Part shown: piece by piece, positions 11,375 through 20,315 of the stretch
How positions within the stretch are numbered: the stretch's first letter is position 1
Layout: every line of letters starts with the position of its first letter
Assembly (NCBI GenBank): GCA_963748545.1
Contig: CAVVJO010000029.1
Location: forward strand, 1-64,000
Direction of reading: 5' to 3'
From: Roseiarcus sp963748545
GTDB taxonomy: Bacteria; Pseudomonadota; Alphaproteobacteria; Rhizobiales; Beijerinckiaceae
Length of the DNA stretch: 64,000 nucleotides
Notes under the pieces: model-generated
Told to the model about the DNA's origin: nothing
The model's input: the letters and a program-made list of their open reading frames with translations, nothing else
Databases searched by the model: none
Program-made: the position numbers and the translations under genes

Positions 11375-12397
11375 GTGAAGCTGACCCACCTTCTCACAGC
11401 GAGCGCCGTCGCCGCCTTCGCCTGGCTCGGCGCATCGGGCGCTCAGGCCGCAGACAAAGTCGTCGTCGGCTATCAGACCGACGCCTTGCCCTCCTCCGTG
11501 GCGATCGCCGACGGCGAATTCGACAAGGCGACCGGGGTCCAGATCGATTTCCGCCGCTTCAATTCGGGCGCAGAGATTTTCGCCGCCATCGCCTCTGGCG
11601 ACGTGCAGATCGGCTACGTCGGCTCGAGCCCGTTCGCCGCGGCGACATCGCGCGGCCTCGACGTCAAGGCGTTCTATCTCGCCTCGATCTCCGGCATCGA
11701 CGAGGCCCTCGTCGTCCGCAACGGCTCGGGCATCAATTCGCTGGCCGATCTCAGGGGCAAGAAGCTCGCCGCCGCACCGGTCTCGACCGATCACTACCAG
11801 CTTCTCGCGCTGATCAAGAACGTCGGCCTCAACGAGAAGGACGTGCAGGTTTTCGCAATCCCGCAGCCCGACATCGTTGCGGGATACAATCGCGGAGATC
11901 TTGACGGCGGCTTCGTCTGGGATCCGGCGCTGACCGAACTGAAGAAGAACGGCAAGGTGCTCGTCACCTCGAAGGACGTCGCCGACAAGGGCGCGCCGAC
12001 CTACTCCGCCTGGGTCGCGACGGGCGCCTTCGCCAAGGGCCACCCCGACTTCCTCAAGGCCTTCGCCGGGGTCATCGCGAAGCAGCAGAACTCGTTCGTC
12101 ACCGACCCCGCGAAATGGGGTCCTGACAGCGAGAACGCCAAGACGCTCGCAAAGCTCCTCGGCGGCACAGCGGTCGATCAGGCCGCGGCCCTCAAGAACC
12201 TCAACCTTGTTCCCGTGAAGGCGCAGTCGTCCGACGCCTGGCTCGGCGGCGGCGAACAGTCGGGCGTCGCCAAGATCCTCAAGGACACGGCTGTGTTCCT
12301 CAAGAATCAGAAAAAGATCTCCGACGTGCTGCCCTCCTACTCCGCCTTCGTCACGCCCGATGTGGTCATCGCTGTCGAAAAGGGCGCCGGCTCCTAG
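11375..12397 (+). CDS. tauA: Taurine ABC transporter, periplasmic substrate-binding protein
   Basis: A 340-residue binding protein with a GTG start behind AAAGGA (11359-11364). A signal peptide is clear (MKLTHLLTASAVAAFAWLGASGAQA, cleavage after AQA). The mature part begins DKVVVGYQTDALPSSVAIADGEFDK and contains FRRFNSGAEIFAAIASGDVQIGYVGSSPFAAATSRG, the TauA/SsuA fold signature. It leads a tauABC set with tauB 88 nt downstream. The binding pocket suggests taurine, but short sulfonates in general remain possible. Confidence 0.9.
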   Translation: MKLTHLLTASAVAAFAWLGASGAQAADKVVVGYQTDALPSSVAIADGEFDKATGVQIDFRRFNSGAEIFAAIASGDVQIGYVGSSPFAAATSRGLDVKAFYLASISGIDEALVVRNGSGINSLADLRGKKLAAAPVSTDHYQLLALIKNVGLNEKDVQVFAIPQPDIVAGYNRGDLDGGFVWDPALTELKKNGKVLVTSKDVADKGAPTYSAWVATGAFAKGHPDFLKAFAGVIAKQQNSFVTDPAKWGPDSENAKTLAKLLGGTAVDQAAALKNLNLVPVKAQSSDAWLGGGEQSGVAKILKDTAVFLKNQKKISDVLPSYSAFVTPDVVIAVEKGAGS

Positions 12398-12485
12398 GGG
12401 CGCGCGGCGCTCGAAGACACTTCCTTCCACGGGGATTGCGCCGCCGGAGGGGGTCCGGCGGCGCCTTTATTTAGGAGGACCGGCG

Positions 12486-13277
12486 ATGCTTCGGGTGGAT
12501 AGGGCTTCGGTCTGGTTCGCCGGGCGCGACGGCAAACCGGTTCATGCGCTCGATCGCGTGTCGCTCGACATTTCGGAGGGCGCGTTCGTCGTCGCGCTCG
12601 GGACCTCGGGCTGCGGCAAGTCCACGCTCCTGAATGCGCTGGCGGGTTTTCTGCCGCTCTCATCGGGGACCATCACGCTGAACGGCCACGCAGTGGAGGG
12701 ACCTGGCGCCGAACGCGGCGTGGTGTTCCAGAAAGACGCGCTGCTGCCCTGGAAGTCGGTCACCGAAAACGTGGCGCTGGGGCTCAAGTTCGCCGGCGTC
12801 GGCCGCAAGGAGCGGACGGAGAAGGCGCTCAGGCTCCTGTGGCTCGTCGGCCTGCAGGATTTCGCCGAAGCTGCGCCCTACGAACTGTCGGGCGGCATGC
12901 GCCAGCGCGTCGGCATCGCCCGCGCGCTGGCGCCCGATCCTGCGATCCTTCTTATGGACGAGCCGTTCGGCGCGCTCAACTCCATGACGCGCGAGGCGAT
13001 GCAGGAACTCGTCGCGGACGTCTGGTCGCGCACCGGCAAGCAGATTTTCTTCATCACCCATTCGATCGAGGAAGCGCTTTTTCTCGGCACCCATCTCATC
13101 GTCATGTCGCCCCGCCCCGGGCGTATCGTCGCGCGGTTCGACCTCAACTTCGTCAACCGTTTCGCCCGCGACCGCGATGCCAGGGCGGTCAAGACAGACC
13201 CCGAATTTCTCGCGCTGCGCGACCGCGTTCGCGCCATCATTCATCAGGACGAAGTCTACCGGAGCGCCGCGAAATGA
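12486..13277 (+). CDS. tauB: Taurine ABC transporter, ATP-binding protein
   Basis: A 263-residue ABC ATPase. Walker A GTSGCGKST is at about residues 39-47, the signature LSGGMRQRVGIARA at about 138, Walker B ILLMDEPFGALN follows, and the switch His is in FFITHSIEEALFLG. The start at 12486 is chosen because TTTAGGAGGA lies 6-14 nt upstream and because the open frame before it has no family similarity. Its stop overlaps the tauC start (ATGA, 13274-13277). Confidence 0.92.
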   Translation: MLRVDRASVWFAGRDGKPVHALDRVSLDISEGAFVVALGTSGCGKSTLLNALAGFLPLSSGTITLNGHAVEGPGAERGVVFQKDALLPWKSVTENVALGLKFAGVGRKERTEKALRLLWLVGLQDFAEAAPYELSGGMRQRVGIARALAPDPAILLMDEPFGALNSMTREAMQELVADVWSRTGKQIFFITHSIEEALFLGTHLIVMSPRPGRIVARFDLNFVNRFARDRDARAVKTDPEFLALRDRVRAIIHQDEVYRSAAK

Positions 13278-14122
13278 CCGATCTCGCCTCGGACGCCGAC
13301 GTCGAGACGCCAACCTCAGAGGCTCGCCTCGTCAAGATGCGCAGATTCGGCATCGGCGAACGCTCGACCCTGCCGATCAGCATCGGCGCCGCGATCGTCA
13401 TCGTCCTTCTCTGGTGGGCGGCTTCGGCGGCGCGCCTTGTGCCGCATCTCTTCCTGCCAACTCCGGTCGAGGTCTTCAACGCGGCTGTCTCGTTCTACCA
13501 GGACGGCTACGCCAACGCCACGATGTGGGAGCACGTCAGCGCGAGCCTCGCCCGCATCCTCGTGGCCGCGGTCATCGCGTTCGGCCTCGGCGTCCCGATC
13601 GGCCTCTTCATGGGGCTCAGCCGATGGGCCAAGGGCGTTCTCGACACGCCGATCGAGTTCTACTGGCCGCTGCCCCCGCTCGCCTACCTGCCGCTGATGA
13701 TCATCTGGCTCGGCATCGGCGAGGCCTCGAAGATCACGCTGCTCACGATGGCGATGTTCGCGCCGATTGCCATTGCAGCCCAAGCTGGCGTGCGGTCGAT
13801 GTCGCTCGAGCGGGTCAACGCCGCGCTGTCGCTCGGCGCGACGCGCCTCCAGCTCCTGCGCGAGGTGGTCCTCCCCTCGGCGCTGCCGGAGATCCTGACC
13901 GGGACCCGCATCGCCATCGGCGTCGGCTGGAGCACGCTGGTCGCGGCCGAACTCATTGCCGCCACCCGAGGCATCGGCCATTTCGTGATGTCGGCATCGC
14001 AGTTCCTCGCGACCGATTTCGTCTTTGTCGGCATCGGCGTCATCGCGGTCTGCGCCTTCGCCTTCTCCTTCGCCATGCGGGTGCTCGAGGCCTGGCTCGT
14101 GCCATGGAAGGGCCAGAGTTAG
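13274..14122 (+). CDS. tauC: Taurine ABC transporter, permease
   Basis: A 282-residue inner-membrane permease with about six hydrophobic segments, starting after a polar N-terminus of about 40 residues. The EAA coupling loop (NAALSLGATRLQLLREVVLPSALPEILTGTRIAIGVGWSTLVAAEL) is intact and is typical of the TauC/SsuC family. It is translationally coupled to tauB by a 4-nt overlap. The operon ends here; the next 400 nt hold a decayed gene on the other strand. Confidence 0.92.
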   Translation: MTDLASDADVETPTSEARLVKMRRFGIGERSTLPISIGAAIVIVLLWWAASAARLVPHLFLPTPVEVFNAAVSFYQDGYANATMWEHVSASLARILVAAVIAFGLGVPIGLFMGLSRWAKGVLDTPIEFYWPLPPLAYLPLMIIWLGIGEASKITLLTMAMFAPIAIAAQAGVRSMSLERVNAALSLGATRLQLLREVVLPSALPEILTGTRIAIGVGWSTLVAAELIAATRGIGHFVMSASQFLATDFVFVGIGVIAVCAFAFSFAMRVLEAWLVPWKGQS

Positions 14123-14128
14123 ACCGAA

Positions 14129-14422
14129 CGCGGGCGGTCTACACCCACGTTCGTCGTCGAAGCGATCCGCGCCGGCAGGAGGGCCGACAGCCAGACGATT
14201 GTAGACGAGCGGATCGCCAGGCCGCACGGGGATGGCGCGGACCGCGCCGATCAGGATGAGGCGGCCGCGGCGCTCGATCCTCTCCTTGAGCTCGCAGCCG
14301 ATCGCGGCGAGCGCGCCTTGTAGCGGCAGCGCGCCCAGCATGAAGACGCGCGCCGAAGCCGTCACACCGCAGTCGGCGGCGGTCGCTGGGACGGCGCGGT
14401 TGCCTCGACGCGCGACATCGCC
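14129..14422 (-). pseudogene. Flavin reductase-like relic
   Basis: On the minus strand an uninterrupted stretch reads like the C-terminal part of an FMN-reductase domain: MLGALPLQGALAAIGCELKE, then IERRGRLILIGAVRAI and GDPLVYNR. In intact flavin reductases these are the cofactor- and NADH-binding C-terminal motifs. There is no matching N-terminal half on the same strand upstream, where sbp begins. Such reductases feed reduced flavin to sulfonate monooxygenases, so a remnant beside tauABC makes sense. This rests on remembered family patterns, so confidence is moderate. Confidence 0.5.
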
Positions 14423-14531
14423 TGTTGACCTTAGCCGCTCAAATGATATTAGACTACTAACTTTATAGACACGAGCGACAACGACGCTCGAGAGGCGGAA
14501 ACGCGCGAAAGGGAGAAACGAGGAGAAATTG

Positions 14532-15563
14532 ATGCGCGTTTCGGAGCACTTGACGGCGAAGTCCCTTCTTGTGGCCGCGCTGCTGGCGTGCGCCTGGCTC
14601 GCCGGCGGACGGGCGGCGGCAGACACGACGCTTCTCAATGTTTCCTACGATCCGACGCGCGAACTCTACAAGGCGGTCGATGCCGCTTTCGCCGCGGAGT
14701 GGAAGGCCAAGACCGGCGAGACAGTAACCATTCAGGCCTCGCACGGCGGGTCGGGGGCGCAGGCGCGGGCGGTGATCGACGGCCTCGGGGCCGACGTCGT
14801 GACGCTAGCGCTCGCCGCCGACATCGACGCCATTGCCGCCAAGACCGGCAAGATCCCGGCCGACTGGCAGAAGCGCCTGCCCCACAATTCGTCGCCCTAC
14901 ACCTCGACGATCGTCTTCCTGGTCCGCAAGGGCAACCCGAAGGGCATCCGCGACTGGAGCGATCTCGTGAAGCCGGGCGTCGCCGTCATCACGCCGAATC
15001 CGAAAACCTCCGGCGGCGCGCGCTGGAATTTTCTCGCCGCTTGGGGCTACGGCCTCAAGGCGTTCAACGGCGATGAGGCGAAGACCAAGGACTTTGTCGC
15101 CCTCATCTACAAGAACGCGCCCGTCCTCGACACCGGTGCGCGCGGGTCGACCATCACCTTCGCCCAGCGCGGCCTCGGCGACGTGCTGGTCGCTTGGGAG
15201 AACGACGCCTTCCTCGCCTTGCAGGAATTCGGCAAGGACCAGTTCGAGATCGTCGCCCCCTCGCTCTCGATCCTCGCCGAGCCGCCGGTGGCGCTGGTCG
15301 ACGCCAACGTCGACGCCAAGGGGACGCGTAAGGTCGCGGAGGCCTATCTCGAGTACCTCTACACGCCCGCGGCCCAGAAGTTGATCGCGAAGAACTATCT
15401 GCGCCCGACGAGTCCCGAGGACGCCGACAAGGACGATCTCGCCCGCTTCCCGAAGCTCGAACTCATCACCGTCGACAAGACTTTTGGCGGCTGGAAAAGC
15501 GCGCAGGCAAAATTCTTCGCCGACGGCGGCGTCTTCGACGACATCGCCAAATCCCTGCATTGA
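14532..15563 (+). CDS. sbp: Sulfate ABC transporter, periplasmic sulfate-binding protein
   Basis: A 343-residue protein with signal peptide (KSLLVAALLACAWLAGGRAAA) and the Sbp/CysP features LLNVSYDPTRELYKAVDAAF, VTIQASHGGSGAQARAVIDGL, NPKTSGGARWNFLAAWGYG and GQGDVL-like GLGDVLVAWENDA. These segments bind sulfate by main-chain amides. ATG at 14532 follows GGAGAAA; a TTG one codon earlier is also possible. It leads the cysTWA genes (next start 24 nt on). A damaged second copy lies at 18117-18683. Confidence 0.94.
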   Translation: MRVSEHLTAKSLLVAALLACAWLAGGRAAADTTLLNVSYDPTRELYKAVDAAFAAEWKAKTGETVTIQASHGGSGAQARAVIDGLGADVVTLALAADIDAIAAKTGKIPADWQKRLPHNSSPYTSTIVFLVRKGNPKGIRDWSDLVKPGVAVITPNPKTSGGARWNFLAAWGYGLKAFNGDEAKTKDFVALIYKNAPVLDTGARGSTITFAQRGLGDVLVAWENDAFLALQEFGKDQFEIVAPSLSILAEPPVALVDANVDAKGTRKVAEAYLEYLYTPAAQKLIAKNYLRPTSPEDADKDDLARFPKLELITVDKTFGGWKSAQAKFFADGGVFDDIAKSLH

Positions 15564-15587
15564 AGGCGCTGCATTGAGGGCGCTTCT

Positions 15588-16445
15588 TTGACATCATCCT
15601 TCTCGACCGCACGCAGACCGCTGAAGGCGCCCAGCGCCCTGCCCGGCTTCGCGCCGACGATGACGGCGACGCTGATCTATCTCGGCGTCCTCGTTGTCTT
15701 TCCCCTCGCCGCCCTGATCGTCAAGGCGTCATCGCTTGGGCTCGGCGGCATCCTCGATGTGGCGCTTCAGCCGCGCGTGCTCGCGTCGCTGAGGGTCAGT
15801 TTCGGCATGTCGCTCGCAGCGGCCCTGATCGACGTCGTCTTTGGCGCTGCGATCGCCTGGACGCTGACCCGCTACTCCTTCCCCGGCAGGCGCGCGCTCG
15901 ACGCCATGGTCGACCTGCCGTTCGCGCTTCCGACCGCGGTCGCCGGCATAGCGCTCTCGACACTCTACGCGCCGAACGGTTGGGTTGGCGCGAGCCTCGC
16001 GAAGGTCGGCCTCAAGGTCGCCTATACGCCTTGGGGCATCCTCGTCGCGCTCGTCTTCGTCGGCCTGCCCTTCGTCGTGCGCACTGTCGAGCCGATCATC
16101 GGCGTGCTCGAGCGCGATCAGGAGGAGGCGTCCGCCACGCTCGGCGCGAGTCGCTTTCGGACCATCTGGCGCGTCGTGCTGCCGGAACTGGCGCCGGCGC
16201 TCCTGACCGGCATGGCGCTCGCCTTCGCCCGTGGCGTCGGCGAATACGGTTCCGTCATCTTCATCGCCGGCAACGTGCCATTCGTCTCCGAGATCGCGCC
16301 GCTGCTCATCGTGGTGAAGCTTGAGGAATACGACTACGCCGGCGCGACTGCGATCGCCGCGATCATGCTCATGATTTCGTTCGTCATGCTGCTGGCGATC
16401 AACGCCGCGCAGGCCTGGACCCGTCGGAGCCTCGGCCGTGGCTGA
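15588..16445 (+). CDS. cysT: Sulfate ABC transporter permease CysT (CysU)
   Basis: A 285-residue permease with six hydrophobic segments and the sulfate-permease motifs LPFALPTAVAGIALSTLYAP and the EAA loop EEASATLGASRFRTIWRVVLPELAPALLTG. It forms the membrane channel with CysW. TTG at 15588 is the annotated start; an in-frame ATG at 15660 (MTATLIYLG) is an alternative. It overlaps cysW by 8 nt, implying coupling. Confidence 0.93.
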   Translation: MTSSFSTARRPLKAPSALPGFAPTMTATLIYLGVLVVFPLAALIVKASSLGLGGILDVALQPRVLASLRVSFGMSLAAALIDVVFGAAIAWTLTRYSFPGRRALDAMVDLPFALPTAVAGIALSTLYAPNGWVGASLAKVGLKVAYTPWGILVALVFVGLPFVVRTVEPIIGVLERDQEEASATLGASRFRTIWRVVLPELAPALLTGMALAFARGVGEYGSVIFIAGNVPFVSEIAPLLIVVKLEEYDYAGATAIAAIMLMISFVMLLAINAAQAWTRRSLGRG

Positions 16446-17301
16446 CGTCGCGCTGACCCCGCGCCTGTCGGCCACGTCCGTGGTGGACGAAGCCCCGCCC
16501 GCGCGACGCCTATTGATTGCCCTGACGGTCGGCTTTCTCGCGCTGTTCCTGCTCGCGCCCCTCCTCGTCGTCGTGGTCGAGGCGTCTCGCAAGGGCTTCG
16601 AGGGCTACATCTCGGCGCTCGCCGATCCGGACGCGCGCGCAGCCGTCGCGCTGACCCTCCTTATCGCCGGGATCGTCGTGCCGCTCAACGCGGGCTTCGG
16701 GCTATGCGCGGCCTGGGCGATCTCCAAATTCGAGTTCGGCGGCAAGCAAGTCCTCGTCACCCTGATCGACCTGCCGTTCTCCGTGTCGCCGGTGGTCTCG
16801 GGGCTCGTCTTCGTTCTCCTGTTCGGCGCCCAAGGCTTGCTCGGCACGTGGCTTGCCGCCCAACACGTCCAGATCATCTTCGCCGTGCCGGGCATGGTGT
16901 TGGCGACGCTCTTCGTGACCTTTCCGTTCGTCGCGCGCGAGGTCACGCCCCTCATGCAGCAACAGGGAACCGCAGAGGAGGAGGCGGCGCTGACGCTCGG
17001 TGCGAGCGGCCTCAAGATCTTTCGCACCGTCACGCTGCCGAACGTCAAATGGGCGCTGCTCACCGGCGTCTTGCTCACCAACGCCCGCTCGATGGGCGAG
17101 TTCGGCGCCGTGTCCGTCGTCTCCGGCCACGTTCGCGGCCTCACCAACACCATCCCGCTCCAGGTGGAGATCCTCTACAATGAGTACAGCATCGCCGCGG
17201 CCTTCGCTCTCGCCTCCCTCCTCGCGCTTCTGGCCGTGGTCACGCTCGGCCTCAAGACGCTTTTCGAACGCCGGGGCGGGGGCGCGCGTCATGCCCTTTG
17301 A
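16438..17301 (+). CDS. cysW: Sulfate ABC transporter permease CysW
   Basis: A 287-residue partner permease with a GTG start inside the cysT end. It shows LIDLPFSVSPVVSGLVFVLLFG and the EAA loop EEEAALTLGASGLKIFRTVTLPNVKWALLTGVLLTNARSMGEFGAVSVVSG, typical of CysW. Six membrane segments are visible. Its stop lies 11 nt inside cysA, so sbp-cysT-cysW-cysA reads as one transcript. Confidence 0.93.
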   Translation: MADVALTPRLSATSVVDEAPPARRLLIALTVGFLALFLLAPLLVVVVEASRKGFEGYISALADPDARAAVALTLLIAGIVVPLNAGFGLCAAWAISKFEFGGKQVLVTLIDLPFSVSPVVSGLVFVLLFGAQGLLGTWLAAQHVQIIFAVPGMVLATLFVTFPFVAREVTPLMQQQGTAEEEAALTLGASGLKIFRTVTLPNVKWALLTGVLLTNARSMGEFGAVSVVSGHVRGLTNTIPLQVEILYNEYSIAAAFALASLLALLAVVTLGLKTLFERRGGGARHAL

Positions 17302-18088
17302 GCTTGAGGCCGGCGCAATCTCCGGCCTCGCGCCGACCCATGCGCGGTCGGCGTCGAGATTCGGAGCCCCGCATGGCATTTCCGTTCGTGGGCTGACCAA
17401 GGCGTACGGCTCGCAGCTTGTCCTGGACCGCATCGATCTCGATATCGCGCCCGGCGAACTGCTGGCTTTGCTCGGGCCCTCGGGTTCCGGCAAGACGACG
17501 CTCTTGAGGCTGCTCGCCGGCCTCGACACCGCGTCAGATGGCCTGGTCCGCCTCGACGGAGAGGACGCGGGCCGCCTCACGGTTCAGGAACGGCGCGTCG
17601 GCTTCGTTTTCCAGGCCTACGCGCTCTTCAGGCACATGACCGTATTCGACAACATCGCCTACGGCCTCACCGTGCGTCCGCGCCGATCCCGCCCGTCGCG
17701 GGCTGAGATCGCCACACGGGTGACGGACCTCCTCGACATGATGCAACTGCCAGGCTTCGAGAAGCGCTATCCGGCGCAGCTCTCGGGCGGCCAGCGCCAG
17801 CGCGTGGCGCTCGCGCGCGCGCTCGCCATCGAGCCGCGGGTGCTCTTGCTCGACGAGCCGTTCGGCGCGCTTGACGCCAAGGTGCGCAAGGATCTGCGCA
17901 AGTGGCTGCGCGAGATCCACGACCGCACCGGCCTCACCACGGTGTTCGTTACCCACGATCAAGTCGAGGCGATGGAGGTCGCAGACCGGGTCGCGATCCT
18001 CAACGAAGGCCGGATCGAGCAGATCGGCGCACCGCAGGACATCCGGCAGCGGCCGGCGTCCCCCTTCGTCGCAACCTTCCTCGACTAG
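17291..18088 (+). CDS. cysA: Sulfate ABC transporter ATPase CysA, short form
   Basis: A 265-residue ABC ATPase with Walker A GPSGSGKTT, Q-loop FVFQAYALFRHMTV, signature LSGGQRQRVALARA, Walker B LLLDEPFGALD and switch TVFVTHDQVEAMEVADR. Most CysA proteins run to about 330-360 residues with a C-terminal regulatory (TOBE-like) domain. This one stops after SPFVATFLD, exactly where that domain would begin, and the sbp relic starts 29 nt later. The extra N-terminal 25 residues before GISVRGLTK are also unusual. Truncation by rearrangement is likely; the catalytic domain is complete. Confidence 0.9.
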   Translation: MPFELEAGAISGLAPTHARSASRFGAPHGISVRGLTKAYGSQLVLDRIDLDIAPGELLALLGPSGSGKTTLLRLLAGLDTASDGLVRLDGEDAGRLTVQERRVGFVFQAYALFRHMTVFDNIAYGLTVRPRRSRPSRAEIATRVTDLLDMMQLPGFEKRYPAQLSGGQRQRVALARALAIEPRVLLLDEPFGALDAKVRKDLRKWLREIHDRTGLTTVFVTHDQVEAMEVADRVAILNEGRIEQIGAPQDIRQRPASPFVATFLD

Positions 18089-18116
18089 ACGCGCACGACG
18101 ACGCCCGTGAACGCTA

Positions 18117-18683
18117 GCGCTGCTGGCGTGCGCCTGGCTCGCCGGCGGACGGGCGGCGGCAGACACTGCCAAGACCGGCGAGACAGTGACGGTTCAGGCC
18201 TCGCACGGCGGGGCGGGGGCGCGGGCGGTGATCGACCGCCTCGGGGCCGACGTCGTGACGCTAGCGCTCGCCGCCGACATCGACGCCATCGCCGCCAAAA
18301 CCGGCAAGATCCCGGCCGACTGGCAGAAGCGCCTGCCGCGCAATTCGTCGCCCTACACCTCGACGATCGTGTTCCTGGTCCGCAAGGGCAATCCGAAGGA
18401 ATCCGAAGGGCATCCACGACTGGAGCGATCTCGCGAAGCCGGACGTCGACGTCATCACGCCGAACCCGAAAACCTCCGGCGGCGCGCGCTCGAATTTTCT
18501 CGCCGCTTGGGGCTACGGCCTCAAGGCGTTCAAGGGCGATGAGGCCAAGACCAAGGACTTTGTCACCCGCATCTACAAGAACGCGCCCGTCCTCGACACC
18601 GGTGCGCGCAGGTCGACCATCACCTTCGCCCAGCGCGGCCTAGGCGACGTGCTGGTCGCTTGGGAGAACGACGCCTTCCTCGC
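18117..18683 (+). pseudogene. Truncated second copy of sbp
   Basis: The stretch repeats the sbp gene (14577-15217) at high nucleotide identity by eye. The first 50 nt match sbp 14577-14626. About 79 nt are then missing, and the match resumes at the GCCAAGACCGGCGAGACAGT block and continues to the GACGCCTTCCTCGC end. Inside, a 10-nt duplication (GAATCCGAAG, near 18396-18408) shifts the frame, and the last third of the gene is absent. There is no start region. This is a non-functional duplicate immediately behind cysA. Confidence 0.9.
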
Positions 18684-18713
18684 TGCGGTCTCCTGAACGC
18701 GCGAGGTGTAAGG

Positions 18714-19755
18714 TCAGTAGGCGGAGGCGAGCTCGGGCTTGCCGTCCAACGGCTCGATGAGGTCCGCGTGGTGGCGGCGCGCGACGTCCGGGTGCGACCG
18801 CAGCCGGCCCTTGAGGTAGTTCTTGCCGGCTTCGCGGAAGAGCGGGTTCGACGGGTCCTGCGTCACGCCACGCGCTTCCACCGCGAGATGGGGCGGAACA
18901 ACAGGAGCGGCACTTCCGCATCGAGTTGCGGGCCGAGGAAGAAGGCGACCGAAAGCCTGTCCGTCCCCGCCGTCGGCGACACGACCCGGTGGACGTTGGC
19001 GCGCAGGTATCCGTTCGAGGCGATCTCGAGGATCTCGCCGACGTTGATTATGAAGGTTCCGGGGGCCGGAGGGGCGTCGATCCAGCCGTCCTCGCCCTCG
19101 ACCTGAAGCCCCGCGACCCTGTCCTGGAGGAGGACGGCGATGAAGCCGGAGTCCTTGTGTGCGCCGACCCTCTGGTCGCTCTCCCCCGCCGCGCGTCCGG
19201 GATAGCGGATGATCTTGATGAGCTGGTTCCGCGCCGGCTCGTAGATCGGCCTGAAAGCGTCCTCCGGCTGCTCGAGCGCGGCGGAAAAGGCCTTGATCAC
19301 CCGGACCGCAAGCGAGGTCGCAGCCTCTTGGTATTCCAGCAGGACGGGCTTCAACTCGGGCAGCGCCGCAGGGCCACTGGTTCGGGCCTTGCAGCCGCGT
19401 CCAAGCCGGCGCGCCAGCCTCGCGCGGAATCGCTGCGCGCTCGTCGCCAACGTCGATCTGCTCGCGCCAGTCCTGCTGGCCGCGGGTGTACTCGAACCCC
19501 GCGCGATTGTAGCCGCGGAAGTGCGGCGAGTTAATCATTTCGATGGCGAGTTTGTACGTCTCGGGCAGCGCGAAGAATTGCCGCGACAGGCCGACCACGC
19601 TTTGCGTCAGGCCCCTCCGAGATCCCGTGTCCGGCGAGATAGAAGAACCCGTATTTGCGCGCCGCTTCCCGCAGCTCGGCAAGGAAGCGCCTACGCTCGT
19701 CCAGTTCCGCGTCGAAGCGCCGAGGATCGAGGACAGGTAGGGTCGAGCGGGTCAT
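18714..19755 (-). pseudogene. Isopenicillin-N-synthase-like 2OG-Fe(II) oxygenase, broken in about three places
   Basis: Pieces in three frames together spell one oxygenase. The N-terminal part is MTRSTLPVLDPRRFDAELDE to GFFYLAGHGIS. A middle part (LSRQFFALPETYKLAIEM to QDWREQIDVGDE) is shifted at about 19600, a catalytic part (ALPELKPVLLEYQEAA to VPLLLFRPI) at about 19390, and a tail (NPLFREAGKNYLKGRLRSHP) at about 18870. Iron ligands GAHKDSG and NVHRV and the 2OG-binding DRLSV motif are present. Total span is 1042 nt for about 346 residues. Three shifts could be real decay or clustered indel errors. The pathway is unknown; the sulfur neighbours hint at sulfonate or sulfate-ester use. Confidence 0.7.
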
Positions 19756-19844
19756 GGGAAGGCTCTCGTTGGGTCGCGTTAGCGCTGATAATGGCGCAGC
19801 CGTTCATCTTAGTTAATTTAGTTTACAGAATAGTAGTTAATTAC

Positions 19845-20296
19845 TCTTCCTCCGAGAGAATGCCCGCTGAGGAGCCCCGGCCAGCCGCGCGTGCGCCCCC
19901 GGTTGGGGCGACGTCCCGGGCGTCAGCGCCGCCGACAGCCGTCGCGCCGTCTCCGACGCCTGCCGCCCGAGTTTGGGCACCGCGAGCATCACCAAGAACA
20001 CGCAGCGCGTCAGGGGCCCGGTGGCGAACAGGGTGTCGTCCGGGCGCCCCAGGCCGCCACCACGACCGAGCCTGACGTGACCTCGAGGCCAAGGCCGAGG
20101 CGGGCCGGCATTGCGAGGCCTTTCTCAAGGATCGAACGGACAAGCGGATCGTCGATCCGCGCGAACGTCTCGTCGGCCCGGTGCAATTGACGAGGCGGTC
20201 CGCGGTGAGGGTTGCGATGAGGCCGGCGCTGGGCCTGACGTCGACCTCGAGCGCTTCGGCGTCGCCCGCGTGTCGACGAGCGCCCGCGACGGCCAT
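19845..20296 (-). pseudogene. Relic of an FAD/NAD(P)-binding protein (C-terminal part)
   Basis: One frame holds LTADRLVNCTGP, the motif closing the dinucleotide-binding half of this flavoprotein family. A second frame continues with IDDPLVRSILEKGLAMPARL and GLGLEVTSG. A third gives PDDTLFATGPLTR followed by a QASETARRL-type end. In intact homologues these segments follow each other. The N-terminal FAD-binding half is missing and there are at least two frame changes, so the gene is dead. An AT-rich stretch (19808-19845) lies between it and the oxygenase gene. Confidence 0.55.
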
Positions 20297-20315
20297 ATTT
20301 AGACGTCCAGCACCC

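Noticed and set aside
15729..17580. Minus-strand open frames opposite cysT, cysW and cysA
   Set aside because: Two overlapping frames of about 290 codons are exact shadows of the permease genes and are Arg/Asp/Glu-rich, as expected from antisense reading of hydrophobic GC-rich codons.
19808..20310. AT-rich stretch and gene relics as traces of an insertion sequence
   Set aside because: No transposase-like frame, terminal inverted repeats or target duplications were found around it.
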